DNA of 64,000 nucleotides. It comes from Cololabis saira. Taxonomy: Eukaryota; Chordata; Actinopteri; Beloniformes; Belonidae. Each line of letters begins with the position of its first letter. The stretch's first letter is position 1. Position numbers and translations under genes: made by a program. The stretch covers positions 25,288,517 through 25,352,516 of the forward strand of contig NC_084587.1 in the NCBI RefSeq assembly GCF_033807715.1. The letters run 5' to 3'. Shown one piece after another: positions 45,901-57,390 of this stretch. The notes below the pieces were generated by a model. That model was not told the DNA's origin. It did no database searches and saw only the letters and a list, made by a program, of their open reading frames with translations.

Positions 45901-47217
45901 TTCACCTTCCAATCCAGCTGCTTTGATCTGATTTGATGCGATGTGAAATTAAATTGTATGAGCAGTGATGTCATGATTAGTGTGTAGAAATCAGCTCAGC
46001 CTGTCAATCATCTTGCCATCACAGCACCCATCAAAGCTCTGAGAAATGAAAGCCAAGGGCAAAGCGATAAGACTGACGACTGACAGAAGAAAAACTATGA
46101 ATGGGTTGGAGTATAAACCTTCTGAAGCGGTGAAATTTGTTATCAGGGAAAAATTCAAGTATGTTTTATTAATGTGCATACAAAAAACAGAATTGATGCT
46201 GAAAAAAAAAATGTGTATTGTACTAGTGGTAATGATAGATAGCGATAGCATAATTACAATATTCGAAATCTTTGAGGCTTATTATACTATCATTCACAGT
46301 GGGGTTTAGCTCCTAATCCGATCCCAAACAGAACCCTTAATCCAGTCATATTTATTCCTTTGCTCACTCCTTAATGCATTTCACTAAGGACTGCCGTATA
46401 TACCTCTGGCACAACTCGCTTGCACTGATGACAGACATTGTACCTTTAGGTGAGTAATTTGAAGGAAATGTGATGAAAAATATGTGCTTTTTCCACACTT
46501 GCTCAGTGTGTGCTTTTGCTTCACAGTGCGATATTCCACCCTGGACATATGCTGTTTTTAACATTGACAGCCCTGGGACACAAACGTCTTACTCAGCACT
46601 TTAATGTTTTGAAAGGTGACACAGGTATAGGCAGGAGAGACAATGTGACACTTCATTTCCAAATGATATAGCAGAAAGAATAATGTTGGACAAAAGTACA
46701 GCCACATCATACCATTACCTTGTGTGTTGCACTTTACTTGTAGGTTACTGTATCCTCTGTGCCTTGTCTCAATGACATATGGATTACAATTGATCAAATT
46801 GAACACTCAGATCAAAAATGCACTAAGTGTTGTGGTTGTCACTCACCAGTGAAGGCATCAGAAGGCCATTCATCTGGAAGATCATACCATAATGCTTCTT
46901 TGCACTTATTTACAAGAGATTTTTTTTTTAAGTACATTTTAGTGACTTTTTCCAACTCATTTTATGAAACATGAAGCAGCTTAAAACACCTAAAAAAAAA
47001 AAACTCTGATTTGTTTCATTTATATGGCTGAAAAATTTCAAGAACTGATGAGTTGGAACAGCGAAACGTCTAAAACGTAGATTAGGGAATACTGACCTAA
47101 GAATCATTCGTGAAGTTCCTACTCCACGGAACTCCATATCGGATGTCTTTTCTTGATCCTAGTCTGGTTGTCACTGTCATATTTCTCAGATTGCTTGTAG
47201 ACCTATCCAATGCTGAC
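45901..47217. other. Unassigned stretch
   Basis: Frames at 46046 (plus, 87 codons) and 46558 (minus) lack motifs. No repeat ends recognised. Confidence 0.4.
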
Positions 47218-47220
47218 CAG

Positions 47221-48695
47221 GGCTCCGTTTCACAAAGCAGGTTTAGTGAAAACTCTGAGTCTGTTAACCCTGAAATGAAGGAAACTCTGAGTTTTCCGTT
47301 TCACAAAGGGAGGTAACTCAAACCAGAGAGAGAGGGGTAACTCTAGCCCGTTTCACAAAGAGAGGTAACTTAAGCTCTCGGTCAGTTACCGTAGTAACAG
47401 ACGCTCTGAACCTAACCTGGTCGCTAGCAGGTTTTCTTCAATAAACCCTGAGTTTCTCTCTGTCTCCTCCCTCAGTGGCGTCAATTCAGCCAATGGGCCT
47501 TTACGCAATACGCATCCGTTTTCTGCACCACGGACAGCAAGCGGCAGAGTTAGAGAGCAGAAAAGGCGTATCTGACAAACGCAACGTATTTTATTCACTA
47601 TGTCAGTGCAACAATATAACAGGGACATCCGAGTTTAACTTCAAACAGTTAAAGTCCAAATGCAAAAAGGAGAGGGAGAGTAAAAAAAAGTCAAATATTT
47701 CCCTTAAACAGATGTATAAGAGGATTTATATCTTACTTTAAGATAAACTTGCATAATTAATCCATCAGTGGCTAACAGCCTCGTTAATATCTTCAGGACC
47801 CATCACTTGCCTTCTTTCTTTTTTTTTTTAATTGCGTGGTTGTCTGCTTCCTTTTCATTTTTGTAAGTTAGTCGTCAGGGACGCTGGGACATCACATTTC
47901 AAGATATGAAGGGGGTATACAAGTGTTGGGAAAGATAATACGTAGTGAAATCCATCATGTTGTTCTGATATGCATTTGTAGTTCTTTTATATGTATTAAG
48001 TAATAGGATAAATCAATACAAATAGACACAGAGTAATTCCATAAATGTATTTAAAAAAAAAACATTTACATTTTCCCCTGAAGCCGAGGTGTGGCGGCTG
48101 CCGTACCCGATTGACGGCCCTGATCTAAATGACAATAAAATTTCATTCAATACCATTCCACCACTGTTTTCATCTGTAATATTATAAGACAGTGTGCTTA
48201 AATGTTAAATGAATACTGCATTCAAACTTAAACATTGACTGCAGCAACTTTCTCCCACGCCAATTATCTGCTTTGCTGCTGCAGCTGTGTTTTTTTTTTC
48301 CGAAATATGCTCTCATACTCACCACACGCACGTATTAACATAACTCCAGTGGCGTGAAGTATGTGGATCTTCAGATGCAAACTAATGTTTCCTCAAAAGG
48401 ATTTTGTATATTGAAATGTTAAATAAAGTTTAAAAAAAGAAAAAGAAAAAGTATGTGGATCTTTTGTTGTCGCCGGTTGCCATGGTGAATCGTTGTATCA
48501 GGGCTCAATTGATGCTGGCTTTTTATAGTTGTGGCGCACGCGCTTAACTCCAGGTGAAACTACTTAGAGTTGAGTAAATTAACTCTAAACCGCTGTTCTG
48601 GAACCGAAAACTCAGAGTTTCCGATCTCAGAGTAGATCAACTAAGAGTTCAGGATTAGATTCGGGTTTGTTGAACCTGCTTTGTGAAACGGACCC
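47221..48695. mobile_element. PIF/Harbinger-like element
   Basis: Termini GGCTCCGTTTCACAAAGCAG and (inverted) GGGTCCGTTTCACAAAGCAG, with a 3-bp CAG on both flanks (47218-47220 and 48696-48698). The left end carries three related AACTCTGAG/CGTTTCACAAAG subrepeats (47225, 47299, 47349). The interior at 47619-47700 encodes NITGTSEFNFKQLKSKCKKE, reminiscent of the Myb/SANT protein that Harbinger elements carry beside their transposase. The transposase itself is absent. Confidence 0.68.
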
Positions 48696-48698
48696 CAG

Positions 48699-49106
48699 AA
48701 GCTGCCTTCAGTGCCAGTCAGTACCACCCCAGGAAAGCAGCATTCTAGGGAAACAAGATTCATTATGTGAACTGAAGATGAAATAATTAGAATGGCTTGC
48801 AATGCTAGATGTTCCATTGTTGTCTATACATAATTTATTATTTTATTCTGTTTTTTTTTTTTTTTTTTCTTGGGCCCTGTGGTCTTCCTCAATATGTGTT
48901 TTTGTCTGTATCTAGGTTATTGCAGAAACATAATTGATCACAGCCAGAGTCCAACTAATTCAAAGTTAAGATCTAGCCAAGAACAGTCAAACACCCAGAT
49001 GAGTTCTTGTTAAACCAATTTTATCAAGGATGTATGGTGTGGAGACATGAGCCTACTTGAAATGGCAAAATATCCTAGAATGTAAATTCCATTAATAAAG
49101 CAGTAG
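48699..49106. other. Unassigned stretch
   Basis: Contains a T run at 48850-48868. Otherwise nothing recognised. Confidence 0.4.
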
Positions 49107-49352
49107 TTAAAGGGGACCTATTATGACATCTAATGCCTATTTTAAACAGGCCTTGAATGTCAACAAGCTTGAAGCTTGAATCAGCTTTTGATTGATTTTG
49201 CTAAATAAATTAGAAATTCAGCCTCTGAGCCATGTCTTTATCTTTCCATTCTCTAACCTCATTCTCTATGTGGGATTCTGAGTGGGCGGGCCGGCTATGA
49301 TAATGAGGCACTGTGCTTATTGGCGTTAGTTGTGGGCATGGTTTCACGCATC

Positions 49353-49380
49353 GCTCCTGTCGTGACGTCACGACAGGAGC
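49353..49380. repeat. 28-bp perfect palindrome
   Basis: GCTCCTGTCGTGAC is followed directly by its reverse complement, with no spacer. It lies inside the TTAA MITE. Confidence 0.95.
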
Positions 49381-49550
49381 AGAATCTGAACGGCTCGTAG
49401 AAGCCACATCACACTGGATGGCTCATCCGGGCGGCTGTACAGACACTGCAGAATTTGGTTGCTTTCCTCCTTCTCTGAGTTGGCAGGCTGAGGGGAGACC
49501 ACTTTATATATGTTAAAGCAAGAAAAAACGTGTTTTTCATAATAGGTCCC

Positions 49551-49779
49551 TGTAGCAAGCTCGTTGCCACTGGGGCCGACCGACAGACCAGAGGACACAG
49601 GGTTTAGTGCAGGAACTCCTTTATTCAATCACACCGCCACACGTGCACCAGCAGAACCTTCTCCCAGCAGACCTCTTGCTGGTGTGCAGCCACTTCTTAT
49701 GTAGCCAGGCAGGGTGGAGAGGTTGATTGGGCACAGGTGTGCCCAATCAGCTGAGTGGCTGCTCCTCCACCCTGCCACA
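49551..49779. mobile_element. Solo LTR, 229 bp
   Basis: TGTAGCAAGC...CCCTGCCACA with TG/CA ends and a perfect 5-bp duplication GTCCC (49546-49550 and 49780-49784). No internal element is present, so this is the product of recombination between two LTRs. An alternative is a TRIM-like short element. It is unrelated to the 874-bp LTR at 21472. Confidence 0.82.
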
Positions 49780-49790
49780 GTCCCCTTTAA

Positions 49791-51132
49791 GGCAGAAGAG
49801 GAAGTATAACATTTTAACTTACAACTTCATTACATTGCTCCTGTCTAATGGAATGTAGTTTCATGCTAGAATTTAGCTCAACTAAATTAGAATGGTTTTA
49901 ATGGTCAAGATACTTACATATATCAGCTTTAAAATATGGTCAGTGCCATAATCTAAAATAGCTACATTTAGAGAGATTTCTTATTATCAGTATGGCCCTT
50001 TCAAAATTGAAAGCATAGGACACAAAGATGGCTGGCAATGTCATAAAAACTTGTAAAATAGATAATAATAAACTGATTCTAAAAAAGATCTTGTTTGTGT
50101 ACATTATCATGAAGGTTGTTTTTCAGTGGAAATTGCCTCCACCTAGCTAGGCATTTGAATTTTTGGCCAATGCCCAACAATAAGGACGGAAAGCCAGATG
50201 TTCAACCCAATACAGATGGGCTGCAGGGGGTTCAATGTCACTTCCATAATGAGGTTAACGGCATAGTTTGGAGTCTGAGGCAGCTCCTACCACTGTGGTG
50301 GTGGTGGTGGTGGTGGTGGTGTTGTTGTTGTTGAAGATGGAAGATCAAACTGAGGCTGACAAACACTTTAAAGGTGTTAAAGGTAGGGGAACTCCGGAAT
50401 ACCTGGATTCTTTACTGAAACATCCGGTGCGTCCGAAATGCCATACTAAAAAGTATATACTAAAAATATACTTAAATTCGGCACACTTTTGAGTAAATAT
50501 CAGTAGTGTGCATAAATTCGGACGTACTATTAAGAGCGCACACGGCACTTCCTGACATAGGGAGGGGAGGGGGGGGGGGGGGGGGTTGTTACCATGGTAA
50601 CCTGTCACAGCAGCGGTAGCAGCGCTCCGCTCTTTCCCGTTTATTCTGGCCGAAACAAGATGACATTATATAATATTATTAAATACGAATATTATAATAT
50701 TAATATTATATAATAATATTATTATACTTAATATTATACTTATGACATATACGTATCACTTAGCAACCAAAGAAACCGCTGCACTGCATTGTGGGAAGTT
50801 TCTGCTCGGCTAGTGTCCATCTATCCACACTAAAAAAATTCTCCGGAATGAGTATGGATAGCGCATACTATTGATTTCTTTCTACATTGAACATTTCCAA
50901 ATGTGCATTATACATTTGATGATCAGATGTCATTGACCATCCCATGTGCTAGAATGTTTCCATGATGTTTTTTTTTTGTTCATGCAACAAAAAGGACTGA
51001 ACTGTTTTTAAAGAGAAATATCTTTCCACGTTACATCTCACCTGTATGGTTGGACCACCAACGCCTTTAACAACGTGCTGCATTAAATAACTTAGACTGA
51101 CATATTCACTCCATGCAGTCACTAGCCTGGTG
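49791..51132. other. Non-coding stretch with microsatellites and a dispersed repeat
   Basis: (GTG)n(TTG)n at 50297-50333 and a G run at 50569-50586. 50420-50880 resembles a fish DNA repeat with GTCCGAAATGCCATACTA at the left; similar words (CCGTTTCCGAATTTGCATAC) occur at 63009. No gene supported. Confidence 0.5.
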
Positions 51133-53284
51133 TTAAAGCAGCACTAGTTACTTTTCCACCTTAATATCATATTTCCAGAGTCATTGTGATGGTACATCAA
51201 CTTCCAACAGGTTTAATGACACCTCTGTCATGGTCTGAGGGGGTCTGTATCACCTTCACTGGCACTATGTAACTTTGAGGAGCATGGTAGGAACCCTTCC
51301 ACACTAAAAAACTACACATTTTTAATGCTTTGACTGCTTTACAGCATATGTCACTTCCCCCTCCTTCCCGATTCGTAGTCGAGACGAAAATGGGCGGGGC
51401 ATGGAGCGCAGAGCTCAGGAGAACTGGTGGTGAGCTGAACGCGGAACTGTTATCATGGCCGAAGCAGCGAAAAAACTGAAGAAAATAAAAGTTTTATCGG
51501 AGGAGGCCATATAAGCATATAAAATAAATCTACTTTGTTGGAATTATATTAAAATAATAACAAGGGTAATAAAAGAAACCTTATATGGTGTTTATAATGT
51601 GTAGTTTTATCTTGTGAGTGTATAAATATATACATTTCTCTAATTTTTCCATAGCTATACATTACTTGCTTTTACTGTCTGCATAATTACAGTGACTTCA
51701 ACAAAGAAAAAAATTCAAACTTGTGATCAACAAAATATGTTGAATGATTTATAGGTCAGTAATTATCAGAAAGAAATAATGTTTTTGTATCTTTATTATC
51801 GCACTCTGCAGGACTACATCAGATCTGGAAAGCTTCCAGAATCACATCCTCATGCAGGGAAGCGTTTCTCCTACACTCCAGCAGTGAATTGCACGTGGAC
51901 TCTCCCAGCACGAAACAAGGATGGACACAAGATGCTACTGCTACTATAGTCATTGTATTTATTTACAGTAACTTCTTACACTGTTTCATAGTTCAGTTTT
52001 TATTATCAGTTCATTATTTTTAGTTTATTTTTCTAATTTATCCTGTCGTACAGTTGTTCATTACTGCTACTGTGATACAGATTACTTATTGTTTATAATA
52101 AGTATGTATGGGATAACTGATGTTGATGCTGATCTATGCAAACGACAAAGTTCAAGAATTTTTCTATTTTCTGAAAAGTGTGTAAATAAAAGTCTGTCTT
52201 GTTTTGCACAAATGTCTTTATTTTAAACACACACAAAAACAACTGTACAGGAAAAAATTGAACAAAAAAACAAAACAATATCAAAATATTTGCAGTAATC
52301 CTCATAAAGGTTCCATTCTACAGAAGACGGCGAGCCCTGAAACCAGTGTACTGTCCCATTGGGTCTGGAAAGGTGTCACTTATTTTCCAAACACCATGCT
52401 TCCAGAGCACAAACTGGCGATATGTATATATATGCATATATATATGATATATATGCTGCGTGTCGGTTCTGTCTTTGTGGGGGTTCAAACTCTAATGCAG
52501 AGGTAGAGGTGTTCTCAGGAACAGCAGATTCCTGATAAAACAAGAAACAGAATTGTTATGATACAAATGTAAATGTAGAGTTCTATGTTCAATAAGAATC
52601 AAAATTAGAATGTTTTCACATATTCACATTCACATATTCGTCTTGGGTTTTGGTAATTCTAAAATTACTGACAATATCAATAATAGTGATCATAAAAATG
52701 TGTAATTCGCAATGAGGAAGCTTTATAAAATAATTATACAATTGAATAGAATTACAGCACTAGAGGAAATAATGCAATGCAAATAAAATGTATAGAACAT
52801 TTCTAGTATTTTTCCTGATAACTGTAAAATTGTGCAGGGCTGATCAGCAAAATATAAGGAATGGGCATTCAGTTATTCACAGGTTATAAAGTATTTTTTT
52901 ATTTTGTCAGTAAGTATGTTGGACTACTAATTTATGACGAAGTCCCTCTAAAAAAACGTGAAAGGAAAAAGGTGCAGAGCGTATGAGTTTGTAGGGCGCA
53001 TTATCTCGCTGAAACAGTGACTTCAATAATAAAACCAAGTTGAACTTAGTGATTTTCAACATCGTCATATTATATTGTTTAGCCAAAAATAGATACATTA
53101 CTTCTTCGCTATCCATCCTGCAAACGACCGCTGAAAACAGAAAAGTAGTTTTGAAAGTCCGTCCCGTCTTCTCTCATCAAAACAAATGCACGCGACGGGA
53201 CAGGAGTTTTCTGGCAGTACCGCTTTTGTCCAAAGGAGCCGCCAAACTCAACAAAAGCTGAAAGTTACATTGTGCTGCTTCAAT
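51133..53284. mobile_element. Larger TIR element with relic reading frames
   Basis: The left end AAAGCAGCACTAGTTACTTT and the inverted right end GAAGCAGCACAATGTAACTT form terminal repeats about 2.15 kb apart. The left flank is TTAA and the right TTCA, a possible degraded TTAA duplication. Inside, 51453-51512 reads as a short plus-strand frame (MAEAAKKLKKIKVLSEEAI) and 52907-53116 as a minus-strand frame starting MDSEEVMYLFLAK, like the N-terminus of a transposase. Neither is complete. Confidence 0.55.
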
Positions 53285-55529
53285 GTTCATTATTACTTTT
53301 AGTCATCTTGACATTGCTCTGAGCAGCACTACAGACATCTTTCTGGACAGTGGATGATTGCCTGAAATAAATTACACTCCTTTTTCAGTGGGTCATGTTT
53401 GAGTAGAGAGTGATATACTGTATTTGAACCTCATATAAACTATACCACAGTTATTGGTAGTGTGTTCATAATTGTGTTATTAACGACTGTGAGCTCAAAA
53501 CAAGGGCAATGAGTTATCAAATGCGGGATCCAAATGGTAAAAATGAAATCCCTGCATCATTTATAGGACATCTCACCTTTGCAGTAAAGCTGTGGAAGAA
53601 GGATGAAATGTAATTAGAATAAAGGGTAAATATTTCATTACATTTTAGCTCCTTGCATCCTAACTTCGGCACACTTTTTCCCTTTTTTTTAATAGCACCG
53701 TCTCTGCAATCAATAATTCACTAACATATTTAAAAGCACACATGCATGTTTTAGCAATGGAGGTTTAATGCAGCTTTTCGAACCGCGTTCTGTGGTTTAA
53801 TGGGTAAGTCAGTAGGAATGTGTACGGTAAGTTAGGAGAGTTTGTTTCAGGATGACCTGATTAACCAGGACCTCTATTAAACTGCACAGTACTGTAAAAT
53901 AATCAGTAACAAGTTTAATGTTACCTTGAGTTACAGGACTCTGCTGTCCTCCTGTTTCGTAGAGTTCAAGTGATCATATATTTATGACACAAACACATAC
54001 ACACAAGCAACACCTCTTGTGTTTCACTAAATATTTCAGGTAGTTGGGTTTTAGGTGCATTTTTGCTAGCTTTACCCTGAACTGTTGTTAATGCAAAACA
54101 AAACCTTCCTATGCTTGTAAAATTACAGTTGTTTTATCAAAGAGCAAAACATTATAAAAAAGATTGATTCTGGTTGTAAGTTTCTGAGGTGTAATTGTAT
54201 GTTTCCCCCCAGTGCTCTCAAATGACCATATAATTTGAATGGGCAATCATTATTAATTAAATCTAGCAAATATTCTGTGTAAAACAATACAAACCAAAGC
54301 TATGCAACTTACATTTTTGTCAGTGTTCTGATAATGCAGATAATGTTGGTTGTTCAAGTTAAAATATCAGTTTCACTGCCATTTAAAGGAATGTTTGCTT
54401 GCCCTCTTTTAGTTCCAGCAAAATCTCCCATCCCATCTTGCTTCTTGCTTAAAGCAAAAACCAACCAAAGTAACCTTGAACTTTGGTCTCAGTAGGACAA
54501 ATGCTTATCATATTTTAAGCACTGTCTCATGCATCAGCAAGAATCAAGCAAGCTTGCAGAGCTACAGTGGACATCCTGGCATGGGCGACTGACTTAAACG
54601 TAATTATGGAAGAAAAGAGTGACGGAGCAAAAGACCAAACAAAAGTAAACCTTAGACAGTGTTGAAAAGGCAACTTAACCTCCTCTGCCTATAGGGGGGT
54701 TCCATAAGGTCTAAAATTTGCAAAGGTTCTTTTTTGTTATCCTAAATAACACAGAGCACAGTAGAGAGATGTACATTTTAAATCAGTTGTAAGTCTTTCT
54801 TGACTAAAGTAAATTGGGAAAAACTTTTAAACTTTCGTGCTAGGTCAGGAGATGTTTAAGGAATTTCCCTATCAATTTCCCAAATTCAAATATCCTGGTT
54901 TTCAGTGCACACTGTCATTCATGTTTTTAAATGTTGCTCTGCTCTGACACACCTGGCTCAAATCAGTGGGTCATTGACAGACTTGTGTAGACCTTGTTGA
55001 TTTACTGTCCAGTCATCTGAATTAGGTATGTTGGAGGAGAGCAACATCGAAAACATGCAGGGTTAAAAATCCAGCCAATTAAGGCCGTCTTTAAGGCAGT
55101 CTTAATTAAATTTATAAGGTCTTTAAATAGAGAATGTGCTGTTGTTTTGGTTTGGTTAAATGCATTTCACACACCCTAATACAATCCTTGTTAATGGCCA
55201 TCAAATATGAAGAATTTTTAGTATACTCATTAGGCTCTGCACCAATTAGTTGTGTGCTTTGCACTGCAGTCTTTTGTGCACACTTCCCCCTCCAAAAGTC
55301 TGGTTACATTTTGAAGGCTCTCACATAATGCAAGTCTGAGAAAATTAGCTGGACCACAGCATCAGAGCAATGTAGAGGTGTAACAACAGGTGGCAGAGAA
55401 GCACAAGCCTTTTTTTCTTGCTTTGTCTGCTTATATATTAATGGTTCATACCAAGTTTGGTAAAAATTAAAGCATATACAGATTTAATATTTGCATGGGT
55501 TGTTGAGGGGTGGCATCAGCTGCAAGTCT
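53285..55529. other. Unassigned stretch, no gene seen
   Basis: AT-rich, repeat-poor DNA. No coding motif, RNA or transposon end recognised over 2.2 kb. Confidence 0.4.
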
Positions 55530-56060
55530 GAAATGAGAGAACACAAGAAAACACAACGGGCATACAAGCCTTTGGAATCTGCAAGAGAGAAAACAAACAA
55601 ACAGAAACAGGAACAGGCAGAGACACAAACAGCAGCCATTTCAGGTCTCTAAAACTGAAATCAAGACTAGGCTACTGCGATTATCTGTCCCCCAAAACAG
55701 TGTCGGGAGAGTATGTCGGTGAGTGGGCAGGTGTGTATATCTGTTTGTGCAAGGTGAAAACAAGGTTTTACCTGAACTGCAACTATAGTGGTGGAAGGAG
55801 GGCACAACCACGCCACCGGAGAGACCAGTAGCCCACAAGGAAGAAACCTGAACCCAGGCCCCCAGCAGCCACACAGAGGACCAGAATAGGGCGGGAGGAA
55901 ATCCCCCGCCAGCAAGCCCCGTCCCCTCCCAGCAGGGGACAGAGGGAAGCCCCAGGCGGAGCCCCTATGACCACGGGAGGAGGCAGCCAGGAAATCTATG
56001 GTGATGGACCAGGATCCAACCGAACACCAGCCAGCCGGCATGGGCGGATCACGTGGCCCA
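55530..56060 (-). repeat. Dispersed repeat shared with 39401-40080, copy 2
   Basis: It is the inverse-orientation copy: AACACAACGGGCATACAAGC, CTTTGGAATCTGCAAGAGAG, CTAGGCTACTGCGATTATCT and GGGCACAACCACGCCACCGG correspond to the reverse complement of the first copy. It is GC-rich at its right end. Opposing reading frames are artefacts. Confidence 0.65.
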
Positions 56061-56732
56061 GAAGTTCACACCCTCCAGGCCCATAAAAACCTCAACCTGC
56101 AACTTCTGATACCTTAAAGCGACTTAAGCATACACAAGCCTAAAGTCGCTAATAATAAGCCAACTTGTCAATCATTGTCCCCAGCGCGACCAGTGCCCCA
56201 GCCACGTTACACTGCACATGTCTGGACTGACACATGTATCAAGAGTGGCAAGACGTACACAGCTTAATTGTACTCTGCATAATAATAATAAAGCTGATTC
56301 TGATGTCTAGAACTTTGAGAAGCTCTAGTATACAAACATAGACGTTGACAATCAGTTCTTTCACAACATTGTGGGAAGTGCTGGCATCTCCAGAACATCG
56401 TGGGACACAGCATTTTCATGTGTATGACATCGTCTGTCTTTAACCTGTTCACCCCTAGGGATTTTGGAGGTGAATTTCGCCTGAACAGGCCTATCCAAAT
56501 TAAATCAACAATTTCTCCACAATTATGGGACAATTGAGTGAATGTTCACTTTCCTGAGCAAATTGTTATAAACCAAAGAAAAAAAAAATGAAATGTTTAT
56601 TCTCGTCTAATTTTTTTTTTTAGTTTGCACAGTGGAAAACCCCATGATAGCAAATCATATAATTATAAAGACACCACTGCCTGGATTCAGCAACTCCTTA
56701 ACTACAACTGTACCAAGTTATATGAAATTAGC
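56061..56732. other. Unassigned stretch
   Basis: No gene supported. An AATAATAATAAAGCTGATTC word at 56280 looks like a LINE tail scrap. Confidence 0.4.
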
Positions 56733-57390
56733 TTAAAGCTTTTCCACTAGTACCTACTCAGGTCTACTCATCTCGGCTCGACTCAACTCTGCCTAGTTTC
56801 TTTTCCATAACAATTCAGCACCTGGAGCAGAAGTAGGAGGGTTGGAGCGAAACTGCTGTGACGTATTTGATTGTGTGATCTAAACGAAGAAGACAACAAC
56901 ACTAAATATGTAGAACATGGAGGAGATGATAGATGTGCTGCTGGATCTGTGAATTGTGTTCGATATCAAGTTAAAAAATGAGAGTAAGAGAAGCTTCAAG
57001 CAGCAACGCTTTTTTATTTTTTTTTGTTTGTCTCGGCGCTGCTGAAAAGTCAGTTGGTAGCCGCAAGCAGCTATGAAGTGATATGTATTTCCTCAGCCAC
57101 TAGGTTTAGGAACATCTGCACCTCAGAGTTCTTTCACAAAACAGACTTTTGCACTGCCATTGCCTGTCGAATAAAATGAACAAGAAGTCGCCATCAGAGT
57201 TGCTCTTTCGCTGATGTCCGCCTCCTGACTCACATGTCTGACGGGCCAACCCCCTGATGACGTCAGATACAGCTCAACTCAGCCCGCTTAGAACCTCAGC
57301 TCGGCACGGGTAGACCCCTAGTGGGAAAGCACCAAACCGAGTGGAGGCGAACCGAGCTGGGCTGAGTAGGTACTAGTGGAAAAGCACTAT
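56733..57390. mobile_element. Harbinger-like MITE, copy 2
   Basis: AAAGCTTTTCCACTAGTACC at the left and GGTACTAGTGGAAAAGCACT at the right match the TIRs of the 43226 element. The interior is related but in the opposite relative order (the CAGACTTTTGCACTGCCATT-type segment lies near the right here). It is more diverged, and its target duplication is unclear. Confidence 0.72.

Larger units (their letters stand above)
49107..49790. mobile_element. TTAA-flanked MITE (AGGGGACCTATTATG ends) with nested solo LTR
   Basis: TTAA|AGGGGACCTATTATGA at the left pairs with CATAATAGGTCCC...GTCCCCT|TTAA at the right. The right terminal repeat is split by a 229-bp solo LTR. Without that and its duplication the element is 450 bp. 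TTAA targets suggest a Kolobok- or piggyBac-type origin. Confidence 0.85.

Noticed and set aside
46046..46309. Basic 87-codon frame as a possible small gene
   Set aside because: It has no motif, and I could see no supporting promoter, splice or family evidence.
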